In this document: positions 12,248 through 25,530 of the stretch, piece by piece
How the letters are laid out: each line of letters starts with the position of its first letter
How positions within the stretch are numbered: position 1 is the first letter of the stretch
Assembly (NCBI GenBank): GCA_037176905.1
Contig: JBBBWG010033374.1
Span: forward strand, 1 to 39,911
Direction: 5' to 3'
DNA length: 39,911 nucleotides
Source: Azolla pinnata
Lineage: Eukaryota > Streptophyta > Polypodiopsida > Salviniales > Salviniaceae
Program-made: the position numbers and the translations under genes
The notes under the pieces: model-generated
Databases searched by the model: none
Seen by the model: only the letters and a program-made list of their open reading frames with translations
Told to the model about the DNA's origin: nothing

Positions 12248-14387
12248 GTATGCACCTACGTCCCCGCGCTCCGCCTCTTCTTCTTCTCCTCTCTCGCTCC
12301 TCTCTTTTGTACTGCGTTTCCGGCTGCCGGGAAATCGATTTTGCCCGTCTGCTCGTCGCAGCAGCATCCGGAATGCTCCCCTCTCCCCGGAATGCTCATG
12401 TAATCTGCGATGATGTTGCAGTTTGGGAACATAGTTCACTGACCTCGGGGCTCATGTCATCATCCTCAGTTAGCTCCGAAGTTATTAACGCCCTACTCCT
12501 TTCTTTCTTCTTTTACTGGGAAGATTCATATGCCCGTTTCCTTGTCTACGAGATAGTTGTATCCGAATCTGGCACTATTTTGTATCAATTCAACATAGAG
12601 CTACACGTCACTGCCTTTGTTTGATAGCTTATGGTGTTAAGTCTGAGCTACTATGTAGCCATCAAGCATAACAAGCTATTGTGCTCCCCTTCTTTGAGAG
12701 ACGAAGTGATGTCTGAGCTAATTTGAACCAAGCATTCGTTCAGTGAGCTTGAAAATGTGGAGACATTTTCGTTGGGAGCTTTTGTACGAAGAGAATGTCT
12801 TTCAGCCACCACCAAGATTTGCTTTTTCTCATGGTGCGTTCTTTGAGTATTGATGACCATCAACCACGTTCTTATGCATGTAGTATTTCGGAGTATCTCA
12901 CATGAATTTGAGGTTGGAATCAGCTTTTCATATAATCATCTGATGAGAAATGATTCACTATACCTCCACAAGCTGCTCTCAGAAGTATCAGCGCCAAAAC
13001 ATTACACATACTTATACACATTCGAAACGTATTTTTGAGTGCCTGTATGGGGAAAGATAGAGATACAGTTCTGTGTAAACAGTGAGAGAAGCCCGAGCTT
13101 CATACACTATAAATAGACAAATGTAATGAAACAGTATAAGGAGGTGTAGTAGTGAAATGCATTTCGAAGGATTCAGTACGACTAGTCCAATTGTCAGTGG
13201 AAATGTTTAATACTTTCACAGTAGGAGATGACGATATTATGTGCATTGTATAGTTTGAGATTTTATAGCTGAAAAAGGATGGTATATCATCTTGTTTTGA
13301 TTTCGTCAAAGATCCTATTCTTATACTTAGAAAGACATAGGAATCCTTACGTGGTTAGAAAATTTCTTATTGGTTTGGAGAGAGATGCTACTCATCAAGT
13401 TCTGAGGATGGTATGTAACACAAATTTAACTTGTATGTAATTGGAAATGGTACCCGCAAATTCAGTTAATATATCTAAGTTGCCCATAATGCAGTTTCCA
13501 GGATTTATCAGTGTGCTTGATCTGCTTCTCTCTATGCAACCGCTTCTTCCTTCATATTTAGCTTTACCCTCTAAAGATAGAGGAGGATTCAAGAACCTTT
13601 GTTTCAAGGCGTAAACATATGGGGAATGCTGACACTAAAGTTCTTGTTGTAAGATAGAGATCCTAGCAGAGTGAAGAAGACAGATTAAATTGTGAACTAT
13701 CTGGATTTCTTTAAAGAAATCACTTTGGATACTGTTTTACACCTTGAAGTTGATTTTTCGTGCAGTTTTTTGTGCTTGTTGTATCGCGGCTTCATTCTTA
13801 ACGTTGAGGATCTCTAGCCTGTATTGAGTGAATAACATTGAAATTAAGCTTTACAATAATTCATGTGGACTAGATCAGAATTCAATTACTTGGTTATAAA
13901 ACAAAAAACAAATATTTCTCCATGTTTCCAAGATATCTAAATGCAGAATGGGTTGAATATTAATATCATGCATTGCTATTTCACTATTTGCAAAGAAAAT
14001 CCGTGCTTTAATCATAATCATCTGAACATTCTCCTTCTCTCACTCTCATTTTGTATTTCCTGCTGAGTTCTGCTAACAGTGCCTATAAGTTTTCTGAATT
14101 GGGGTTATCTTCCGTGTAGATCTAGTAGTGCAGCCTTTTCTGAAATACAAGCAGGAATACAATACTGAATAATAATCAGTTTTACCATAGAATACATTAT
14201 ATGGGATCTTCTTACAATATTGCAAACTTGATAAGGAGATTGTGAGTGAGTCTTTGAGCAGAGTGATATTTTTGTTTGATTCCATCCTTTAAACATAAAG
14301 GAATGCTTTTCAGACAGTAAACTAATTTTGACATGCTCTTTTTGACATTGAACTAAATTTCTTTGTCTATTTCTCATTTTTCTGCAG
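12248..14387 (+). other. MED13 leader intron, no feature found
   Basis: About 2.1 kb of AT-rich DNA between the inferred leader exon and the exon holding the MED13 start codon. Only short unconvincing ORFs; no inverted or tandem repeats of note. Confidence 0.45.
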
Positions 14388-14396
14388 GATGATTTC

Positions 14397-14420
14397 ATGT
14401 TGATCGAGTATCCCAGATAG
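14397..14420 (+). promoter_or_regulatory. Seven-codon uORF just before the MED13 start
   Basis: In the exon that carries the MED13 start codon, an upstream ATG at 14397 encodes MLIEYPR and stops at TAG 14418-14420, only 5 nt before the main ATG at 14426. If transcribed as inferred, ribosomes must re-initiate or leak past it. The frame and distance are seen directly; the regulatory effect is inference. Confidence 0.5.
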
Positions 14421-14425
14421 CAAAT

Positions 14426-17400
14426 ATGCTAACAAACATCTTCAGATTGGTATGCCCATGATATCTCTTCATATTATGCACTGACTTTCCTTTTAATAAA
14501 TGCGAAAATTAAGTCCATGGCCACTCAATAGTTTCTGTTAACATAATCATGTTTCAAAGATAATGAGAAAGAAACCAGATTGTTTTCTGCAAGTTAAATA
14601 AAAGCTGGAACAGAATATAGAATCTCTATGTGAGAGACTGTAACCACAAAAAATGCTACAGGAAAATCAATTTGCAGTTTCATGAATTATGGAAGTGTAG
14701 ATCTATTTGCAGTTTCAAGTCTATTGTCACACTTTCCAGATAATCCTGTAACATGTTCAGCTTGATAGATATTATTGAAGTCCTTTTTTATTTGCATATT
14801 ATGATATCGCGCATATTCTTTAATTAAGGTTTTTGGGGTATATGATTTGCATAATATACCTCCCAAATTTCGTAATGGTAATAATGATTCAATTGTTTGT
14901 TGCAGGGTGGTCTGAAGCAAATATCATGGTTTCAGTTGATTGCTACAGATGAAGATGTCACGGTTCCCAATGACAAACAGTATATCTCTGACTTGTGAGA
15001 TTAAGAAAGATTGCTGAGTATTACTTGTGAAACTGTGATGTTGGGACTCAGATTTTCTTAATGAGAAGAATGTTGTGTTTGACCAACACATTGTCTCAGC
15101 ATCTAATATACTACCTTTCTGATTAATGATTTCATGATTATTGGTTGACGTCATTGCAGGCAAGGTGTCCATATTGCAACTAAAGTTCTAAGTGCACACA
15201 TAAGGCTGCAAAACGAAGGCCATTTAAGTGCTTGGATGAGTGATACTTCAGGGTTAATCAATAACGGTATGATTTTAGATCGAACACTGCTGAATGAATG
15301 GAAGGATGAAATTTAGAAATCATAATGATTACGAATTTGTAGGATCAATTGTCAAGCTGTGGTTGTTCATTCCTGGCCGAAATGAGACCATCAATGCTAC
15401 AATACAATCTGCAGTGACCGGCCTCAAAGGTGATTAGCCTGTTGTGATATACTTTACTTTTTTGCTGCTCATTTTTTATTTTAACTTAACTACTCGTTTA
15501 TACGAGATTACTACATTCTAGAAACCCGTTCCTATGGATGGACTAGCATTTGTCAGTTTCCATCTTATGTGTGGTAAAATGATTGGATGCAATACACATC
15601 TCACCTTCTAGATTAGAACAATATATATACTGGTGCCTACATCTCAATTGCGATAAAATCAGAAAACCCTATGCCGTTTTAATGTAAGAAAAACCTGCTA
15701 GGATTATCTCAAGATGAGGGCCAAATGACTTCTAATTGATTATTACTAGAGATGGTAGACTAGCAAGAATATTTTTGTACAGAATGTGTTGATGCACAAT
15801 TTTACACAACTTCTTTTAAGTGTTTGCAGTTATTAATTCTGGATTATGGTGCTATCCAAAAGTTTCAAATGAGGTTTCTTATGCACTTAGTGAAGCTTTA
15901 AGAAATCGATTGGAGAGGTAAAAACTGTAAATCGTCTTTTTTTGTGTGTACATTATGAACTTATGAATGTAGTCTTAGTGAAGGTTTTATATCATGACAG
16001 AGGCTTAAGAAGTGTTGGCTACTTGCGATTTGGGGAGACATTTGTGAAGAGCAAATCATTTTCTATGAATGAAATACAACTTAGGTATTTAACGTCATCC
16101 GTAATTCCTATACCTTGTGAAAGTAATCTAATTGCACACTATGCATAGTTAAAAAGTTATTTAGATTTTACAGTGTCCTTTTGCAGAAAACCACTGCCTA
16201 CATGTGAAGTGACATTCACAGTGAGTGAGGAAGCCATTTTTGTGCATTTTGTTCTTCAGAAGAAGTAGGTGTCATTATATCTATCACATGGGGAAGCCAT
16301 TCTTTAGAACAGTTGAACTAGTTACATGGTACAGTATTTAATGTCTTGTTACATGATTTGAATTATAGAAGAGTTCGTTCGCTCTGCATTGATGATATTC
16401 AACTATCACTAAAGCTTCGTCATGAAAAAACAAATGGGGATTTCAGTGAACAAGGAGGTAGAACTTCTTCATTTTTGTATTTTTCTTTGTTTTTCCTGCA
16501 TGCCATGTTATTCTGGTTGCAATCGAGTGCTACTATTCATTAGACGTCAGTAATGACATTTATTTCCTTACTGTAGTGCTGGTTGCACCAAATGGTTTGA
16601 GCGGGAAACTTTCTGGATGTTACTCAAGCCAACTAATTCATGTGCTCTATGAGAGGTAAGTAGACTGGTATAAAGAACTATCATGAATATGTACGCTGCG
16701 TGCCTGGGCCTATCTTTTAATCCTTATTTTTGCTTGCTTTGTGACTACTATTTGTTGGATTTTCTCTCGTTTTTGTTGCTTTGCGCTTAATAAAATGTGA
16801 AGTTGGAGTCAAACAATGCATAAACTTCTGTCAAAATTTTACTGAGGATGGATTCAAAAGCTACATCATCATGTGCTTACCCTTATATACTCCATTTTAT
16901 GAAGAAATTTATATCATTTGTTTGATGTTTGGTGTCTAAGTTATTACATACACTCATAGATGATGGCTATGAACTTGAAATCCACATTTGAAACAAAAAA
17001 GGGCAAATGTTCTTCTATTGGTTTATACTCATTCTTTTCTCTGCTTGATGAGGACATCATTTCAATCAAAAAACATTTTGCACATTGAATTGTTGGGTTT
17101 ATGAGACCATAATGTTTTTTATGGCAAGAGAAAAAGCTGTGCATGGACAACTTGAAGAATCTCTTGATATAAGCTCATCTTATCCACACTGTATAAGCTC
17201 ATCATGTGGCCTTCATTATGAAATTTGATTTATCCTGCATTCAAGTTCTGTATGTTTGCTACTGGTTATTTGATGTGATTATTATCTTTGCAGCAAGAGA
17301 AAAGCTACACATGGACAACTTGAAGAATCTATGAATATCAGCTCAGCTTATCCACATTGTATAAGCTCATCATGCGGTCTTCATGCTGAAATTAGATTTG

Positions 17401-20400
17401 GTCAGAATATTAATTTGAGGAAGACTTCTGCGAAAATGGGCTCCGAGACAAAAGATAGCATTGATAAAAAATCCGATTATCAGGTTTCGTGCACATTGTT
17501 TTATTCTCCTGACGCCGTTCTCGTTCCTCTTTTACCTGCTGTGCCATCCAAACTTTTTTTGAAGAGGTCAGTTATTTATTAAGCATTTAACATCATCAGC
17601 TTATAAACGGAACATTTTTGATAAAGTAATATGATCACCGACAGGTGCTGGCTACAGAGCTGCGCAGGCATATCTTGGATGGAGGATGAAGTTCATTCTG
17701 GGTCAAAATCCAACAAAAAGACATCATGGTTGTTCTTAAGGGCTGAAATTTATTATTTTTGGTAGTTGAAGATTTATGATTGACATTTGAAGTTATAATT
17801 CCAGGTATAAAACCAGCGATGGGAGTCTTGATAGTATCCATCAAAACACAGATTCTTCATATGGAATCAGAAGCCCTAGTAACAAGAGCAGTAGCAGTAC
17901 TACCAGCACCAGTGGTAGTAGTAGCTTGGACAATAGCAGTAGCCATGGTAGCAGCACAAGTAATAGTGATGGTGAAGGTGGAGAAGCACCAGGAGAACTA
18001 GAAGCAGATGCAGAATCTCTTGCTTCAAAGGGGAAGCAGGTCGATCCCTCATCAAGGCAAATAGTAGAAGACATTAAAGGATTTGAGGTATCATGTTGTG
18101 GAATCTTTTAAATAGAATATCTAACTTTGAACATCTATGCCGCTGTTGAATCAATGTTTCAGAGAGTATAGATATTTTACATGATTTCGTTCCCAAACTC
18201 ACTGGTAAAATTTTTTTTATGCAGGACATTGCTGTTACAAAATGGGTGCAATCTATAGGGCCTACACAGACTGAAGTTCCTGCATTGAATCCATTGAAGA
18301 GAAGTCTAAGCTCTGGTGGGGAAGTATCAAATGATATTTCTCGGTCTCGCCAGAACAAGCCTGAAGGTCATGTATCAGGGATGGTTAATGTAGGAATAGG
18401 CACCCCAAAAGCTGCAAGTAGTCAAGCAGGTACGCCATGGGATTGGCCTGAAGATGATAGAGTTCTAAACATTGAAAATGATGCAGATATTCTCGCAGAG
18501 TTTGGGGATTTTGGTGACTTCTTTGAAGATGAATTTGGAGAGGTAAATTAATGAGGATGGAATTGTTGAATGCGTTTCTGGTATTCTGTGCTCTTCATTT
18601 TGTGATTTTCACCAAGTTAACCTGTGATTTATTGTTTGCTTGTACAGCCTCCTGGCACAGCCGAGTCTCAGGCACTAATGTTTCCCTTAACAGATTGCCT
18701 TGATGGTATAAATTCTCCAGGAAATGGTTGCCTGGATTTCACAGACCCTATGCTTTTGCCAATTCTAGATATACCTACCTTAGAAGGGTTGGAGAGGCCT
18801 TCAGCACCAAAGGATGTGGAAGTTTTTGAAGTTCCGTCAACTAATCCAGAGCTTCATGAATGTGTAAAAACTCCTGATGTTATACCAGAAAGTCAGAGTC
18901 CCATTGTTGATTCATTGCCGAAGTTGGAAGCCATGTTACTTCTTGCACCAGGCTATGAGCCTGTATTACTGCCTAATGGTCATACACATCAGCAGTCAAT
19001 ATTTAAGAGTGCATATGTGCCTGATTCAAAAAGACCTCAATCAGATGGTAGGGCGTTAGATTTTTATGTGTACAGTGCCACGCCTCCTCTTTCTCCTAAG
19101 CTACCAAGTATTCAAAGAAAGCGAGAGCATTATGATGTTTTGGAAAGAGCAGCTTTTTCCATGAAGAAAATGAAGAGTAATGATACTATACTTGGTCATT
19201 TGTCTGAAAAATCTTCACCCGTCTCGCAATTATCTGGTTTGGTTGTGAAGTCCACTGATGATCATCCAGTAGTATTAGGAAGGAATTCGTCCATTTTTGA
19301 CAATAGATGGTCAAATTCAAGTGCTTATCGGACAGAAGAGTCATCCACCAAAACCTGCAAACGACAGTTCTCAACCACCATGCTTGCTACCTTGATGGAT
19401 TGTTTTCTTGTACAATATTCTTTTCTCCAAGTAAGAAATTTGGTGATGAAGAGCACTAAAGAAGCTCATTTGAGCAGTTCAGATTCAATCAAATCAGGTA
19501 TCAAAGGAGTTTTTATCAATCAGCAAGAAAAGAAAAAGAAGGACCATATTCCCTCGCGTATTGCAGGTGATATTGATGAGGATAACCGAGATTCATCACG
19601 GTTGTCTAACGTTGGGGTAGGGGTCTGGCGTCCTGTCGGAACGCCAAAGCCACAGATAACGCCATCATGGAATGAAACAACGGACAAAACAGCTACAACA
19701 AATGAAGACTCAGGAAACACCAGGCTGCCTATGAAACCAAATCATTGGCAAGAGCTTCTTGATATTCTTCCTCTATTGATTCAGCAGGCCTCTGTATCCT
19801 TTGATGCTGCATTTGATGGTGACTGTGGAGCTGGCCCTTATGGTTGGTTGACATGCAAAGAACAGGAGCGTCGTAAAAATGTTTGTGGCCCTGATAATAT
19901 CCATGCAGGATGTGGAGGGCAGCTCTGTACTTCCCATTTTCTCGATAATGCCGGTGTTGAACTCATAGATCCATTGGCTGATGAGGTAGCCAAATGTGCA
20001 TACAATGACTTCCTCTTGATGAGTAGAGTGTCCCAATGTATTTTCTTACTGTTCTCATTGTTTTAAGCAGATATCAGCTGCTTCTGCGGCTACAATGTTA
20101 CAGTCTGACATGAGGGTTGCTATGGCCACTGCCTTTGGGGATGCTTATTTGGATGGACCTTTAAGTTTAAGTGAATGGCTAAAGGGTCGAGCTTTCACTA
20201 ATGAGTCATTTGGGACTGATAATGCACCTAGTGATTCGAAGGATACAGTTAGCACTGTTATTACTGGTATGGCCGAGCCTATCACTCCTCCCCAGTGTAC
20301 AACAGGAATGAAGGTATCTGTTCAAGATGTTGACAGCCAACCTGAAAGTGGAAATCGTAGAGCAAGTAGCTGGGCAATGGAGGGGTCTTCTCTGTCTGAT

Positions 20401-23400
20401 GATGGCTGCAATAGACGAGGTACCCAAGAGATGGGTTCAATTGAAACTGATGCCCAAATTAACATCTACCGAAATGGGCCAACGATCATGGCATTTCCCA
20501 TGCCCAGTTTACTTGTTGGGTAATGTGATTACTTGTCGCTTGAAGAGATCACTGGAGATCTCCTGTTAACTTTTTTGTTTTATTCTGGTCACAGATATCA
20601 AGATGACTGGCTTAAGGTATCATCTAGCACTCTTCATCTGTGGGAGAAGGCACCATTTGAACCCTATGCAACAGCGAAGCCAGTAATTTTCTATCTAGAA
20701 GTTCATTACTACATGGTTGTGTTTTCTAGTCTAAGATTCCTGGTATGGTCGATCTTGTGTAGGTTACATATTATGTATTATGTCCTCAAATAGACTCACT
20801 TTTATCAGCTACAGCTGACTACCTTCAGCAATTGGGATGCGGTGAGCTCTCTTATTTATTATTTTTAAGTGTTTCTGTTGATGTCCCAGACACAGAAAAA
20901 CTAACGCTGGTTTTTTTATTGCAGTCTATGAGACGTGCAGATTAGGAACACATATGGCTGCTAACATGGTCTTCGGACATGGCAGCATTCCTTCCACTTC
21001 TGGGAAGCATACATTCTCTGGTTTTGTACCAGTAGATTTTCCATCACAAGCATCCATACAGCATAAAAAGTCAAGTTCTCTCTGCCCTTCAAGTGATTAC
21101 GTGTCAAGTATCAGCAAGATTTGGAATTTCCATGATTTTCAGAAAGCAGTAAGCAAAGCTTGTAAATCTCTCCCCATTACACTGGGTAACAGTACACAAA
21201 GAGAACCTGAAAATGGTTCCTGCCTGGTATGTCTGTATAATACTTCACCATTTTTGCATCTTGTTTCTCCAATGGAATCTATGCAGATGTTTTAGGAATT
21301 TATGCTGGATTGCTAAACAGGTGTATTACGTCATATGCCCATCATCAGATCCAGATGTGGTTCTTCAGACCGTACTTGTTGCATGTCAAAGTATTGGGCA
21401 TAATATTACAGCATCTGAAAAGCAAAAGAAATTAAACATCTCCAGTCAAAAGCAACAAGGTTCCGCACTGCCTGATGATTCTGCAAGTATACAATACCAA
21501 GGAGTAGTTGGGTTTTCTACTTCCAGGCTCGTTCTGCAAGTACTGACAGCAGAAATGATAATGAAATTGACCAACCCTGGTTCTGTACATTTTGACTCCC
21601 TCAAGGAAGTGGCATTTAGTGTCTATAATAAGATCCGTCGTATACCGCGATTATCTAGCAACACTGAGACGTCTGTCCCGAACAATCAATCTGGACGGAA
21701 CCGTCCCATATCTCTGCAAGCTAGTTCAACCATATCTGGCATGTGGAAAGATAGTGGTACTGGAAGAAGTTCTGGGCCAACTAATGTATTGCCAGTGCAT
21801 GAATCTCTCCTGGATTCTAGCTCTTTTCGTCCAAATAATTGGGACAGCCCTTGGCAACATCAAGGAACATCAAATGAACTCAGTATTCTTGATAATTCAA
21901 AGTTTTTGCGAGACACTCTGAGGTATCTATTTGAGCCTGTATTCATCTTGGCTGAGCCAGGCTCACTAGATTGTGGTGTAGGATTCTCTCCATCACGTCC
22001 TGCTGGGCTCGATGAATCTTCAGCAGGTATCCATCCAGGGTCGTCTGAAGCTGTGCATGGTATGGTTGCAGACAGTGGGTTCGATGACCTTAAAGGTGCA
22101 AATTCGAAAGTTGCAAATTTGCACTGCTGCTATGGTTGGACAGAGGATTGGCAGTGGTTGTTATCTGTGTGGACTGATGCCAGAGGAGAGCTATTTGATG
22201 TGCATTTGTTCCCTGTTTCCAGTGGAAGTGGGTTTGGAAATCGATTTGAGGTGAAGGGGTTGCAGGATTTATTTATTCAAGTGCTTTTACATGGGTGTCA
22301 ATTGATGACCATGGCCACTGCCACCGGAACTGCAAAACCTCGAGCTATGATTATTACACGTATAGGTCCTTTTTTTGAGATCGAGTGTCAAGGTAAGTCA
22401 GACATTGATTTGTTTCCTTTATGTAAAAACATTAGAAAACAATGAAGTTAAGGATAAGACCGACAGCATACTTTTTCTATTAGGTACCATTTGTTTGTCC
22501 ACTACATCCTTTAGTAAGATCATAGGGACTCGATCCGGCCTTATTGTATCTCTTTAAGATGGAACTTTATAATTACTAATGAAATTTTCGTATGTGCAGA
22601 GTGGCAGAAAGCTGTCTTCAGTGTTGGGGGTAATGAAGTGAGAAAATGGCCAGTGCAAATTTGGCAACAGTTTGATAGTAGTATGGCCGGAAGCAACAAC
22701 TCGCTTCAGCCACAGGACGTTAGTACATTGAATGACAGAAATAGTGTCCTCAATAGTGGCATGCCACCTTCCCCTGGACATTCTGCATCAAGCTTCATGT
22801 CTAGGAACAAGCCATCTACATTTTCCAAAAATGAATTGGGCTCCGGTGCTCTACGAAAGCAGACTCTAGGACAAAATGATGCACCCAGGGGAGTTTTCCA
22901 TCTTGTGCACAGTATTAGCTTTGTGAGTGTCATGTTAGATCATTCTTTGCAAATGGTTGGGTTCAGCGACACTGTGCCACACTCAAGTTCTGTGTTGGGG
23001 GGACCCCAAGGAGTTCCTTCAACAAGCTGGCTTAACTCAAATAGTACGAATGCCTTGGGTACTTTGGGTAGCGGAATTGGCTCAGTGAAGACGCTCTCCT
23101 CAACAGCAGTTTCCTACATGCTTGTGCCTGCTCATGGATTGCGTTTCATGTCTAATTTCCCATTACAATTACCGACATGCCTTACATCGGAATCTCCAGA
23201 TATTGAGCAACTACTACACAAGAGTGGTTCAGCAACATTATTAGCATCAGCTTTTGTTGTTTCAAGAACTATTCCCTCCATCAGAACACAGTTGATGCAC
23301 TGCAGGTCAAGTGATGAATGGCCCTCCACTCTTTTTGTAGGTTTATTCGGCCATATGAGCAGTCTTGTTGCTCCACTTGTGCAACAACATATTGGTGCAA

Positions 23401-23672
23401 ATAGCGGTGTAGGAACTGATCCAATTCTCAAGGCAAAACTCAATAAAGCATTAAGTTCAGAAGGTGTTGATCATGTTTCAGATGCGCAATCAATGGTTGA
23501 AATGATAGCTGCAGAACTCCAAGCACTTTCATGGCTAACTGTCAGCCCAACATATCCATTTAGGCGGTCTGCTTTGCCATTCCACTGTGAAATTATCCAA
23601 CGGTTGCGCAGGTTGGTGCACTATGCTAATGCCAATACTGGAAATTTACAGCAATTTAAAGAACAGGTGTGA
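14426..23672 (+). CDS. MED13: Mediator subunit 13 of the CDK8 kinase module (20 coding exons)
   Basis: Nuclear scaffold that links the CDK8-CycC-MED12 module to core Mediator; in Arabidopsis it is GRAND CENTRAL/MACCHI-BOU2, needed for embryo patterning. Exons: 14426-14449, 14906-14979, 15160-15266, 15343-15429, 15830-15917, 16001-16084, 16187-16264, 16369-16457, 16577-16655, 17294-17566, 17645-17728, 17805-18087, 18225-18542, 18648-19985, 20071-20519, 20595-20682, 20763-20841, 20925-21226, 21321-22392, 22600-23672. Phases agree throughout and give 2022 aa (Arabidopsis about 1880-1920). The N-terminus MLTNIFRLGGLKQISWFQLI matches the family opening; usually the second residue is Trp. A Ser tract lies at about 384-410 and an acidic DILAEFGDFGDFFEDEF at about 538-554. 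The middle region has PYGWLTCKEQERRKNVCG. The C-terminal MED13 domain (about 1150-2022) includes YQDDWLK, HLWEKAPFEPYA, YGWTEDWQWLLSVWTDARGE and ends after SWLTVSP and RRSALPFHCEIIQRLRRL. The terminal GTGTGA could be misread as a donor, but the length and the family's C-terminus favour the stop there. Confidence 0.95.
17124..17231 (+). pseudogene. Decayed duplicate of MED13 exon 10 inside intron 9
   Basis: About 108 bp closely match the first third of exon 10 (about 17292-17402), lying 168 bp upstream in the same orientation. Shared blocks include GCATGGACAACTTGAAGAAT (exon 10 has A for the first G) and GTATAAGCTCATCATG. The copy has lost the acceptor (TATGGCAAGAG instead of TGCAGCAAGAG), has one extra A near its start that shifts the frame, and ends in a TGA where the exon continues. 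It should therefore be spliced out with the intron. Confidence 0.85.
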
Positions 23673-24383
23673 ATGCTTCATCATTATATTCAAGGAAGTC
23701 TGCCCTCTCTTTAACATGCTATGTGGCTTAACATACTGGAGCCGCCACACCAAAAATCGTAATGGACTAAAGCCTCGAAAGCTCCACGGTGTATATACAA
23801 TGTGCATTTGTGTACTACTATACAGTAAAAGCTAACACAAGTACAATGAGCAATCTGGTGGGTAATACACATTAAACTACTTCATGAGATGGATAAAAGG
23901 AACAGATGCCCCACTATGAAGAGTAGCTGAAAACCCTGCTGTCCATTGTGAAGTCATGTGGATCTTATGGATGTCTTTGCAGTCCATTCATAACACTCAT
24001 GTGGTGCAGTCCCTTCATAACAGTCATGTGGCTGGCAGTGGATTTTCTGGATTGTTTGCAGTTCATTCTCAAAACTCATGTGGCTGTGGACATGGTCGAT
24101 GCCTAATTGAAAATGGGTATCTGGATATTTGTTCTTTGATGGGTGCTCCAGGTTCATGTCCCACACTTGTCTATTAATGATTATATCATGGTGCCGGTGG
24201 CTCCAAATGCCTATGGTATGCTGAATGCGTGGAAGTTCATGGCACTGTGATATTATTCCCAAAAGGCCCCAATTGTAAAGCTATGGACATGCTTGAGAGC
24301 TATTTGATAAAAACAAATAATTTTTTTCAAAAAGTGATTGAGATTTGTTAACTGACTACTTATTGTAATGTCAAAAACTTCAG
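23673..24383. other. MED13 3' flank
   Basis: Presumed 3' UTR and intergenic DNA. A short diverged direct repeat of about 26-29 bp with the core CATAACACTCATGTGG or CATAACAGTCATGTGG occurs at about 23987-24080. No gene recognised. Confidence 0.5.
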
Positions 24384-24596
24384 GTATATATCTCCCGAGC
24401 TGTTGACATTTGACCAGCTAAGAAAGAACATTTCTGTGGAATGTTTATTGACACAGCATGGAAAGCATCTGAAGGAGGATGCGGCATCTCTCAGTATTAT
24501 GTATCTCCATAAGAAGCGATTTGTAGTTCCGAAATCGAAAATTTTGTCATTCATTTGCCTCGTTTTGCTTGTAACACACAACTTCCTTTATGTTTG
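24384..24596 (+). other. Unassigned exon-like open frame
   Basis: After an acceptor-like AAAACTTCAG the frame reads YISPELLTFDQLRKNISVEC and onward through LLTQHGKHLKEDAASLSIMY to a stop near 24597. Composition and acceptor make it look like a coding exon, and a second open stretch follows at 24797-25003. I do not recognise either and cannot join them in phase. It may be the remains of a gene or a chance frame. Confidence 0.25.
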
Positions 24597-25149
24597 AGCA
24601 GTGATATTTCCAATATTGGCTTCAAGGTAATGATTTACAGGTTCTGACACCATTGGAGCTTCTGTATTTTCAAATTTGACAGCAGCATTATGGTAAGACT
24701 CTCACAGTTTGCAGTCAATTTCTGGAGTGGTTAATCAATGGTTCGAATTGCGAGTGATAATGTAATGACTCTTATCAGATAAATGGTGGTCTACATATGG
24801 TAGTCACGACAAATGATGGAACCATCACAGCCTTCTCTACTTGGAATCAGTCTATCAAAGGTATTTCTAGCCATATATTGTTGCATGATTATGGAAATAC
24901 AAAACATAAGAAAGAGCATGGAAATCTTATTTTGGGTGAATGGTGTAAGAAACAATTAGTAGTCAGCAGCAAAGGATGGAGGTTTTGTCTCTCGCATTTC
25001 TAGGAGCCATTTCTTAGTCAATGTCACCAATGTTTCAGGTCCATTAAATTTCTCAGAACCCTAACCATTGTATTAGGCCCATGGACCTGAGAATAAAGGA
25101 GTCTTGGACATTGGCTACAGAACCAATCATCAAGGTCTACTGTATTTTC

Positions 25150-25530
25150 TTTGTCGTTGGAAAACTGCCATTTCGATGCCCACATTGGTCTAGGAAAATT
25201 GCCATTTGATGCCCATAATAATCTTAAAAAGTACCATTTGACGCCTACTATCCGTAAACCGATCAATCGATACAGTAGCAAATTGGTTGATCAAATCCTT
25301 GATGATTCAAGTAATTATATCATTAGGTAATCAAGCCATGAGATTAATCAATCGCTAATATGCTGTCGATTATATGCTTCATTACTAATTACCCGATCCG
25401 ATTCTACTATGATTATTTTCACGGTTTGATTAAAATTAATGACTCGATTTATCTGACCTATTAATGATTTGATTCATCGATCGATCGATCGATGGTAGGT
25501 GTAAAAAACTACAGCACACAACTTGTGGGC
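25150..25530. mobile_element. Candidate inverted-repeat (foldback/MITE-like) element, copy A
   Basis: The left part carries three tandem variants of TGCCATTTGATGCCCA (about 25167, 25200, 25231), the last followed by GCCTACTATCCGTAAACCGA. Near 25470-25510 the inverted form appears (ATCGATCGATGGTAGGTGTA). The interior is rich in ATTAATCGAT-like words. No coding capacity. The same style of element occurs twice near the end of the window. Exact borders and target-site duplications were not determined. Confidence 0.45.

Noticed and set aside
18624-18647. ATG at 18624 as a start of an independent 480-codon protein
   Set aside because: It lies in the intron just before the MED13 exon 14 acceptor; the frame is the continuation of MED13 and ends by intron read-through after 19985.
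19430-19500. CAAGTAAGAAATTT near 19428 as a splice donor splitting MED13 exon 14
   Set aside because: The reading frame stays open through it and residues on both sides fit the family's spacing, so no intron is needed.
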